DNA from: JBGTKH01 sp041744735
Lineage (GTDB): Bacteria > Planctomycetota > Planctomycetia > Pirellulales > Pirellulaceae
Reading direction: 5' to 3'
Assembly (NCBI GenBank): GCA_041744735.1
Contig: JBGTKH010000105.1
Span: forward strand, 1-7,529
DNA length: 7,529 nucleotides
Position numbers and translations under genes: made by a program. Under the pieces are notes generated by a model. That model ran no database searches. It was not told the DNA's origin and saw only the letters and a list, made by a program, of their open reading frames with translations. Positions 1-6,200 of the stretch are shown here, piece by piece; position 1 is the stretch's first letter, and the number at the start of each line of letters is the position of its first letter.

Positions 1-38
1 GAGATTGCACACAGGGCACCACGCTCATTCGAACATTT

Positions 39-69
39 TTGAAATTCATGCGCGCGCGATATTTACATT
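39..69 (+). promoter_or_regulatory. Possible sigma-70-like promoter upstream of the HTH gene
   Basis: A TTGAAA hexamer (39-44) matches the -35 consensus at five of six positions. The best -10-like hexamer downstream is TACATT (64-69, four of six matches), but the spacing of 19 bp is long; TATTTA (60-65) has a spacing of 15 bp and only three matches. The region lies 60-95 bp ahead of the ATG at 133 and is AT-richer than the flanking genes, apart from a CG-alternating tract at 51-58. It is the only promoter-like element I can see before the three-gene cluster. Support is weak. Confidence 0.25.
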
Positions 70-120
70 CTCACGCATCGCTAGCTACCATCATTGTGTG
101 GATGGAGTCTTCAAACCAAA

Positions 121-124
121 GGAG
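121..124 (+). promoter_or_regulatory. Ribosome binding site that fixes the HTH gene start
   Basis: GGAG lies 8 nt before the ATG at 133. The in-frame TTG at 94 has no comparable purine-rich sequence ahead of it, so 133 is preferred as the start. Confidence 0.7.
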
Positions 125-132
125 TATCGACG

Positions 133-756
133 ATGCGGAAAGTCACCCAGTACACCTACCTCGGGCCCGTGCATTTAGCCTTCAAGGAGAAAGGCTTTAC
201 AGTTGAGACGTTCGCGAAACGGATCTTCGTGTCCAAGGCGACCCTAATGCGATTTTTGCTCGGAAAGTCGAAAAAGATCGGTCAACTGTATTCGCGTGCC
301 GCTGCGGCCAAAGTGCTCGATCTCACAGACCATGAGTTTGCAGCATTGATGAAGCAACAAGCGGAATTCAAAGCGGGCAAGGAGATTGGGGATTTATTGT
401 TCCTGCTGAAACGCCAGTTCTTCAAATACATCGCTTCCGTCAAGCCTAGCCAGTTGCCCCCCGTAGAAATGCTGATGGACGCTGGCGTGACGCGAATGGA
501 ACTAACTTCGGCCCAAGCGCTGATCGAACTGTTGCTGCAGATAATGCCGGAAGGGCCCGGGCCCGATGAGTTGGTTTTCGCGGAGGCTCTAACTGCGATC
601 TCCAAGGCCGGGAACGACGCAACTTTTGCGAACGATCGAAATTCTAATCCGGCGATTACCAAGCAAGTTGCCGAGCCGTTGCCCAAGCTCAAGAGCCTCG
701 CGAAGATCCGGCGGCGGCTGAAACTGAGGAACAGCTCCCGAGAAAGTACGACATAG
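133..756 (+). CDS. Helix-turn-helix (XRE/Cro-like) DNA-binding protein, first gene of a three-gene cluster
   Basis: The product is a 207-aa soluble protein. Residues 22-48 read as a helix-turn-helix: a first helix around TVETFAKR, a turn at IFVS, and a recognition helix KATLMRFLLGK. This resembles the Cro/C1-type pattern in which 'VS..TL.RFL.GK' marks the second helix. The middle (residues 55-140) is predicted mostly helical, with LLFLLKRQFF and ALIELLLQI segments that could mediate dimerisation. The tail (185-200) is strongly basic, with KIRRRLKLR. No signal peptide or membrane segment is visible. The ATG at 133 is chosen because of GGAG 8 nt upstream. The stop codon overlaps the ribosome binding site of the next gene, so the two are probably co-transcribed and translationally coupled. 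A regulatory role is inferred from the HTH alone; the DNA target and any ligand are unknown. A phage-type or mobile-element repressor is an alternative reading. Confidence 0.75.
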   Translation: MRKVTQYTYLGPVHLAFKEKGFTVETFAKRIFVSKATLMRFLLGKSKKIGQLYSRAAAAKVLDLTDHEFAALMKQQAEFKAGKEIGDLLFLLKRQFFKYIASVKPSQLPPVEMLMDAGVTRMELTSAQALIELLLQIMPEGPGPDELVFAEALTAISKAGNDATFANDRNSNPAITKQVAEPLPKLKSLAKIRRRLKLRNSSRESTT

Positions 757-759
757 GAG
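755..759 (+). promoter_or_regulatory. Ribosome binding site overlapping the upstream stop codon
   Basis: AGGAG (755-759) begins inside the TAG stop (754-756) of the HTH gene and lies 7 nt before the GTG at 767. This arrangement supports translational coupling and supports GTG as the real start, since no better ATG is in reach. Confidence 0.7.
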
Positions 760-766
760 TTTTTCA

Positions 767-1579
767 GTGCCCCTCGTTCACATTCCACCCCAGCCGCACC
801 ACATTCGCTTTCAGAAGGTCAACGTCCGTCGCAAGCCACACTGGCGCTATGCGCTCGCCGTGGACTTCGACGTGACGCACCGTGATCCGGAAGTGCGCCA
901 GGATCCCTGGATAGGACGGACATGGCAGGTCGTCGATCATGGCTTCCTCCTGAACCGTACAGCGAAGCACGACGCCATTCAGACGGCACTGGATATCTGG
1001 TTCGACGATTCTCCGCTTCGCTGGGAACTCGAATCCCGGATACTCGCCGACGAAGAGCAAACTCAACTCGCCGAGGCGATGGAGCTGCCACTCCTGGTCA
1101 TCCAGGCGTACGAAGCGATCTTCTTCGACGTGCGAGCTTACCTGGCCAAGCGAGACTACATCGCAGGAACGGTGCTGCAAGTTTGGAAGCCTTTCGAACC
1201 AACCGACGTCGGCCGGATCTGGGGCCACCGCAGCTACTTCGGCGGCCTGCCGGTGCTGGAGACGGTGGTTGATCATTTCGATCGCCGCGGCTGGAAGGAT
1301 TACCGCCCGCTACTGGTGGAGCCAGCGGTTGCTGGCCGCTCAGCGCTCGATGCCGCGATCGAACGGGATCTGCTGCTCACGTTCGTGCCGCAAGAAGTGG
1401 CCTCCGCAGCGTTGGCATGCGCCGCAGCGGAATTGCTCCGCGCACAACAGGCCGCAGCAGCACGCCGTCCCGTCGCCGAGCCCGCAGAGATCCCAGAGGA
1501 ACTGGTGGAGGCCTGCGAGGCGATCGTGGCAGAGGCCATGCGATGCTCACCATCGCAGCAAAAGTCGAAAGCTGTTTAG
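767..1579 (+). CDS. Conserved hypothetical protein of planctomycete type, second gene of the cluster
   Basis: This is a 270-aa soluble protein with a GTG start, well supported by AGGAG 7 nt upstream. I do not recognise a characterised family. Residues 85-122 are the most distinctive part: RWELESRIL, then LAEAMELPLLVIQAYEAIFFDVR. I recall a similar 'YEA.FFDVR' signature in uncharacterised planctomycete proteins. The LAEAMELPLLVIQAYEAIF stretch could form a helix-turn-helix, which is inference. Residues 138-170 hold several aromatic and glycine residues (VWKPFEP, IWGHRSYFGG) before VLETVVDHF. The C-terminal third is alanine-rich and helical, including an AAAELLRAQQAAAARR segment and a second acidic helix at 243-258. 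No signal peptide, membrane segment or catalytic motif is evident. It sits 10 nt after the HTH gene and 42 nt before the next gene in the same direction. Function unknown. Confidence 0.75.
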   Translation: MPLVHIPPQPHHIRFQKVNVRRKPHWRYALAVDFDVTHRDPEVRQDPWIGRTWQVVDHGFLLNRTAKHDAIQTALDIWFDDSPLRWELESRILADEEQTQLAEAMELPLLVIQAYEAIFFDVRAYLAKRDYIAGTVLQVWKPFEPTDVGRIWGHRSYFGGLPVLETVVDHFDRRGWKDYRPLLVEPAVAGRSALDAAIERDLLLTFVPQEVASAALACAAAELLRAQQAAAARRPVAEPAEIPEELVEACEAIVAEAMRCSPSQQKSKAV

Positions 1580-1621
1580 CGTTTAAGTGGAGCAAGCGAC
1601 TTCGCACTGGAACCACAAGTC

Positions 1622-2470
1622 ATGGCCTGGGTAATCAGGAACGGAAAGCGTTATTACTACCGCTCGCGATTCGTAGCGGGGAAGACTGTCAGAACCTACT
1701 TCGGCCGCGGCATCATTGCTCGGCTGGCGGAAGAGTGCGATCTGCTCGCCCGTGAAACGAGACTGCGCATCCAAGCCGAAGCCCGCGAGTGGCTAGATCG
1801 ATTCCGAATTTCGCAGCGGAACTTGCATCGTATCCAGCAGCAAATCGAAGACGTGCTGCGGATTCATCTAGTCGCCGAGGGCTATTACCTTCACAATCGA
1901 TCGACATGGAGGAAACGCATGAAACCTAACCAACCCAACACAGGCGAACTCAAACCGACTCCAAACAAGCTCACGCTGCGCGAACTGGGCGAGCGTGCCG
2001 ACGCTGGCGACGAGCAGGCACTGGCGCGGCTGCGGCAGTTTCTCCGTGAGAATCCGAAGATCGCAGTTCAACTGGGCAACGTGGCCGGTCAGGCGCAGGA
2101 GACACTGCTCCAGCGGATTAAGAAGGCAGATCAACTCGCCGGTGAATCGGTCCGCGTGGCTCTGGATGAACTGCGCAAAGAGCTTCTACCCCCTGGCGCC
2201 GGCCCGCTGCAACGATTGGCTGTCGACCGCATCGTGCTGATCCATCTGGAGATCTACTTATCGGATGCCCTCTATCCCCTCGTGAGTGAGCTGGAGCCGC
2301 AGCAGGCCCGCGTCGTCGCCAAGGCGAAGGATTCGGCCCAGCGGCGGTACGGGCTGGCCATGAAGACTCTCGCGGTTGTAAACCGGCTCGTTCCTGCCGG
2401 GAAACGTCGAAACCTCGTGGTCGACGCGAATGCGCCCGTCATGCGAGTGTTCAAGAAGGAGAGCAAATGA
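1622..2470 (+). CDS. Apparent fusion of two planctomycete small-protein families, third gene of the cluster
   Basis: The 282-aa product has two parts. Residues 1-100 start MAWVIRNGKRYYYRSR, then KTVRTYFGRG, a helical segment, and AEGYYLHNRSTWRKRM. This is the layout of a ~100-aa planctomycete family that normally ends after 'GYH..K..WRKRR'. Residues 116-265 resemble a second uncharacterised family, with LTLRELGERADAGD, ALARLRQFLRENPKIAVQLGN, a central RLAVDRIVLIHLEIYLSDA helix and AQRRYGLAMKTLAVVNRL near the end. These comparisons are from memory. Met100 (ATG at 1919) is preceded by GGAGG with 6-nt spacing, exactly at the junction. The first start (1622) has only a weak GGAA (1609-1612) before it. 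The basic, aromatic N-terminus recalls the N-terminal strands of some transposases, but no transposase catalytic domain is present. No signal peptide or membrane segment is visible. Function unknown. Confidence 0.75.
   Translation: MAWVIRNGKRYYYRSRFVAGKTVRTYFGRGIIARLAEECDLLARETRLRIQAEAREWLDRFRISQRNLHRIQQQIEDVLRIHLVAEGYYLHNRSTWRKRMKPNQPNTGELKPTPNKLTLRELGERADAGDEQALARLRQFLRENPKIAVQLGNVAGQAQETLLQRIKKADQLAGESVRVALDELRKELLPPGAGPLQRLAVDRIVLIHLEIYLSDALYPLVSELEPQQARVVAKAKDSAQRRYGLAMKTLAVVNRLVPAGKRRNLVVDANAPVMRVFKKESK
1908..1921 (+). promoter_or_regulatory. Internal Shine-Dalgarno and in-frame ATG
   Basis: GGAGG (1908-1912), then 6 nt, then ATG (1919-1921), in frame with the start at 1622. It is a stronger initiation site than the one at 1622. 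It would give a 183-aa protein comprising only the second family. It marks the point where the two halves meet, consistent with two once-separate genes. Confidence 0.55.
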
Positions 2471-2480
2471 GTGCGCAATT

Positions 2481-2494
2481 ATGGCAGTTGCCAT
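2481..2494 (+). terminator. Small hairpin just after the third gene
   Basis: ATGGCA and TGCCAT form a perfect 6-bp inverted repeat with a 2-nt centre, 11 nt after the TGA at 2468-2470. The stem is short and the following TCTCGTT is not a clear U-tract, so it is only a possible transcription end for the three-gene cluster. Confidence 0.25.
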
Positions 2495-2542
2495 TCTCGT
2501 TAACTCAAACTAAATCTACTTGATGTGCGTGTGTCGGTCCGA

Positions 2543-2558
2543 AGTAACGAAGGTTACT
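2543..2558. repeat. Short perfect inverted repeat at the end of the minus-strand remnant
   Basis: AGTAAC (2543-2548) and GTTACT (2553-2558) can pair around a 4-nt loop. The repeat includes the TAA stop (2554-2556, minus strand) of the gene remnant. There is no obvious T-tract on either side, so a terminator role is uncertain. Confidence 0.35.
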
Positions 2559-2913
2559 CTCGCCCGTGGAACTGCTCCTCGTGCGGCAGGGCGTTCACTT
2601 GCCACGTCGCGGGATAGAACCGCACCGTATCACCGGGGCGGAATCCTTCCAGGAGTTGGCAGCACTTGACCTTGATCTGCACGCCGCTGTTGCCGGGTTC
2701 GACGGCAATCTTACGGATGTGCAGAATGTTGCCGCCCTTGCGATCGTTGACCGGATCGTACGTCATCAAGCTTTCGCGGGCGACGCAGATGCCGCCTTTG
2801 GGCGCTTTCGGGTCGTCCTCGCGGCCGCTGAACGGCCAGCCGTGCGGCTCTTCGTTGATGCCCGTCAGTTCGTCGAACAGTTTCGGATCGACGCCACCAC
2901 GTAGCTTCCGTAC
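2554..2913 (-). pseudogene. 3' remnant of a conserved gene of unknown function
   Basis: On the minus strand this frame encodes about 119 codons up to a TAA (2554-2556). The sequence has the composition of a genuine folded protein: KLFDELTGINEEPHGWPFSG, then KAPKGGICVARES, MTYDPVNDRKGGNILHIRKI, VQIKVKCCQLLEGFRPGDTV and a polar C-terminus. The other frames here give arginine/serine-rich low-quality translations. The frame is blocked by TGA at 2914-2916. The residues just after that stop (VRKLRGG) are not convincing, and the first ATG is about halfway in. The conserved-looking part begins mid-domain at about 2898. I therefore read it as the tail of a longer gene whose 5' part is lost, next to inverted repeats that may mark the break. 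The family is not recognised. A short functional gene starting at an internal codon is possible but less likely. Confidence 0.6.
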
Positions 2914-2920
2914 TCAATTC

Positions 2921-2994
2921 TGCGGCGAACAATCGCTGGCCTACGCAGCATTTGGGTCGTGGCACTACCGAAGCTTTGGCGAATGTTCGCCGCA
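2921..2994. repeat. Imperfect inverted repeat pair
   Basis: TGCGGCGAACAATCGC (2921-2936) is matched on the other strand by 2979-2994 with 15 of 16 identical bases and a 42-nt interval. The right arm itself contains GGCGAA-TG-TTCGCC (2978-2991). The pair lies a few bases beyond the point where the minus-strand gene remnant loses its frame. It could be the trace of a small non-autonomous element or simply a structured intergenic sequence. No target-site duplication was identified. Confidence 0.5.
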
Positions 2995-3043
2995 ACAAAA
3001 GTGAAAAATATTTGCGCCAATTCGAGCGTGTGGAAGTGCTGTT

Positions 3044-3053
3044 AATGATCATT
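3044..3053. promoter_or_regulatory. 10-bp perfect palindrome, possible operator
   Basis: AATGATCATT is fully self-complementary and sits about 220 bp before the large gene. Dimeric regulators often bind such sites, but one isolated copy is weak evidence. Confidence 0.2.
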
Positions 3054-3057
3054 GTTT

Positions 3058-3070
3058 CCACCTTCGGTGG
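3058..3070 (+). terminator. Short hairpin followed by T-rich sequence
   Basis: CCACC and GGTGG pair around a TTC loop and are followed by TCTTTG. The 5-bp stem is short for an intrinsic terminator and there is no plus-strand gene immediately upstream, so this is a weak call. Confidence 0.2.
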
Positions 3071-3271
3071 TCTTTGGGTGGCGCATTTTTCCTTTGCCAA
3101 TGGCCCAGGTTTGCCATTCCAGTTGTAGGGAATGAGCGAAAAGACATGGCTTATGCAAACCACTGGTTTAGGGGATGGAGGATGTGGTAGCTTGGTTCCT
3201 CCCCGCGGCGAATGATATTCTCGCCGGCACCTTATTTCGCCAGCTTCTTTCCTCGAAGGGAATCGAGCCCC

Positions 3272-6200
3272 ATGTTTCAGTTCCGTGGTCGTACTGTCGT
3301 TTCACAAAAGAAAAAACTTCGCAAAACGGAGCGTCGCTCGTTTCTGGAGCAACTCGAAGCGCGCGAGATGATGATCGCGACGCCCGTGAAGTTCGATTTC
3401 GGGACGGCAAGTTCGCCAGTTGAAGCAGGGGCCACGCAGGTCTCGACGAGCACCTCGTACAACGCGACCCCTGGCTATGGGTGGTCAGGATTGACGTCGC
3501 CGCAATCGGCAGACGCCGGCGCGAGTCAGCCGGACGATCGTCGAGACAACAACTCGGGCTCGGCGGGATCGTTTTTGGTCGATCTGCCGCGTGGCTTGTA
3601 CGACATAACGGTAGGCATGGGGCTGGCGTCGATGACCAATCGGCCCGTTGTGCTGGAATCGATTCAGGTCGGGACGGTAACGACCACGACCTCGCAGTAT
3701 TTCGAGCAGACCTATCGCGTGCCGGTGGTCGATGGGCAGTTGACGTTTCAAATCACCGGAGGATCGCGGATCTACCTTAACGAATTGGAGATCAAGCCCG
3801 CGGATACGAACGTCAGCCTGCCGGTCCGCACACAAATCAGTCCCGCCGGTGAATCGATTCTGTATTTCGATGCCAACTCGGTTGCGGACACCAACTCATT
3901 TGCCGTGCGAAAGTCAGGCAGTGATTTGCAAGTCGTGAATTCTACGTCTGGTGCCGTACTCGCATCTGCGAGCGCGTCTACGACCACGGGAGTTGCGGTG
4001 GTCGGAAAAAGTGCAACCGCGACGACGTTGAAAACGGATTACGACTACGGCGGCTACTTTACGAACAAGATTGAATTCTTGGCAGCCGGAGCGACCGGCG
4101 ATCGATTTGAGTTGGATCTAACTCCAGTAACCGCGGGAACTTCAACGCCGGTCATCGTCGATACCGTCGGCCTGATCGACAGCGTGGGAGGCTTTGCAAC
4201 TGTGGGCAACTCCCGCTTCATCTATTTCTCCGGTGCCGAAGATCTTGTGATCAAAGATGGAGGAACGGTTACATCGGCTGTCCTGGGAGACCTGTACGCG
4301 CGCGGCACGGACTCGAACGACACATTCCTTTTTCAGCGTGGTTACACATCTGGCACAGACGTGCTGTTTCGATTCAACAGCTCATACATGTTTGGCCCGT
4401 TCCGACCGACAGGGCGCATCGTCGCTTATGGACGCGGCGGCAACGACACAATCACTCAGAATTACACTCTCGGAACGATGAGCGTTGAGTTTCGCGGGGA
4501 AACCGGTGACGACAACCTCACCGGATCGCTCGGCAATGATCTTCTAATTGGCGGGGCTGGTAACGATCAACTCCAAGGCAGCGACGGTCATGACATTCTC
4601 TGGGGGGACGAATACGGTGTTCGCAGCACAAGCGGCAGCAGCGACGGCAATGACACGCTTGAAGGCGGCGCTGGGAACGATTCGCTGTTCGGCGGAGGCG
4701 GAGCCGACACGTTGAACGCGATGACCGGAGACGATTATCTGCACGGCGGATCAGGGAACGACACTCTCAATGCCGGAGATGGCAACGATTTTGTCCGCGG
4801 CGGCGATGGCAACGACAGCGCGTCAGGCAGCACTGGCACCGATGTGCTCCTGGGCGGGCGGGGTGACGACACGCTCTATGTGGGAAGCGGAAGAAACCTG
4901 TCGATCGGCGGGCAGGGAAGCGATCGCGTAGGCGAAACAGGACCGAATGATGCCAATGTGCTAATTCCCGGCTACACGATCTACGACGCCGATACCGGTT
5001 CCTTCGATGTACGCGGCTTCGGCGTGCACGATCTGACCTTGTGGAACTTATTGACGAACACGACGGATGGTTGGGCAAGTGCGGCCAGCAGCGCTACGCG
5101 CGTGGCCGCCTTGGAAGCGGCCAGCGGAATCGGAACCAATGGCACGGCCACTGGTTACGACAGTTCCTACGAATACCTGTATGGGTATTGGAATGGCTCG
5201 GACTATTCGGCGACGCGTTCGGGCAACAACATGTCGTATTCCAACGACGCCGCGGATGTGGTCCGCACCGTTCTGCCCCCTGAAGTCGCGTTCAATTTGA
5301 ACTCGACGGACGTCGCGGACAACTCCGGCAGCGTGGACTTCGGCTCGACCACCACTGGCAGCCCGGTGGACAAGACCTTCACGATCAACAACACCGGCTC
5401 GGGCTATCTCGTTCTTGATCTCGATAGCGCCACGCTCCCCAGTGGATTCACGATTGCCACGCCGCCGAGCGCGTGGATCGGTCCCGGCGCGAGTAGCACG
5501 ATGGTGTTGCGGCTGACGGCGACATCCGCTGGCACGTTTTCAGGTTCGTTCTCCATTCCGACGAACGACGACACGGAAAATCCTTACAACTTCTCTCTCA
5601 CCGGCACCGTCGTTGCCAACCCGGAAATCGATGTGCGGGAAGGTGGAACCTATCCGCTCGCAAGCGGGACCGGGACATTGAATTTTGGAACGGCCTACAC
5701 CGGCCAGCCTGTGACCAAGGTGCTGCAGATCGTGAACACGGGCACTGCGGCGCTGACGCTTTCGGAAGCGACGATTTCGCTCCCTTCCGGAGTGAGTCTC
5801 GTTTCTTCCGTCGCGACATCCGTCGCGGCCGGCAGTTCCACAAACATCTCCGTTCGGATGGATGCGAGTGCGGCCGGCACGCTAAGCGGGTCGATCAGCA
5901 TCGGCAACAACGATGCCGACGAGAATCCATACGTCATCAACGTGCAAGGGACGGTCAGCAACTATCCGCCGGAGATCGCAATCAGCGAGTCTTCAGCCGG
6001 CAATATCGCGGACGGCGATTTGTTCGAATTCGGCAACGTGTTTGTTGGCGAGCCGATTACTTACACCTTGACCATTCAGAACACCGGCGCCGGCCCGCTC
6101 GTGATCAACACGGCGAATGTGACGATGCCGTCGGGCTTCATTTTTGCCAGCACATTGCCCAGCTTCATCGCGGCCAACAGTTCGGCAAATGTGGATCTTC

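Larger units (their letters stand above)
2914..3271. other. Intergenic stretch without a supportable gene
   Basis: This 358-bp stretch lies between the 5' break of the minus-strand remnant and the large plus-strand gene. It contains an inverted repeat pair (2921-2936 / 2979-2994), a 10-bp palindrome (3044-3053) and a short hairpin (3058-3070). Reading frames here give poor protein-like sequence. No convincing promoter for the large gene was found: TTGCCA occurs at 3094 and 3111 but without a matching -10 at normal spacing. A regulatory RNA cannot be excluded. Confidence 0.5.

Noticed and set aside
94..132. TTG start giving a 13-residue N-terminal extension of the HTH protein
   Set aside because: No ribosome binding site before TTG, while GGAG sits 8 nt before the ATG at 133.
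553..564. GGGCCCGGGCCC palindrome
   Set aside because: It lies within the HTH coding region and is explained by the Gly-Pro-Gly-Pro codons; no second copy or regulatory context.
764..1276. Minus-strand frame of 170 codons opposite the second gene
   Set aside because: It overlaps the GTG-start gene almost entirely. The plus-strand gene has a strong, well-placed ribosome binding site and coherent neighbours.
2566..2904. Plus-strand frame of 112 codons
   Set aside because: It is the antisense of the minus-strand gene remnant, whose translation has the composition of a real protein.
2711..3163. Minus-strand frame of 150 codons
   Set aside because: Its C-terminal part is Arg/Gln-rich and overlaps the better remnant in another frame, and its N-terminal part crosses the inverted repeats and poor sequence.
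3212..3271. ATG 20 codons upstream of the chosen start of the giant protein
   Set aside because: The extension reads MIFSPAPYFASFFPRRESSP and has no clear ribosome binding site. The start at 3272 puts the LEPR-XLL motif at its usual distance. Not fully excluded.
4430..4933. Short regularly spaced similar sequences that could suggest a repeat array such as CRISPR
   Set aside because: The 27-bp periodicity is that of RTX nonapeptide codons in an open frame; there are no identical repeats with unique spacers.
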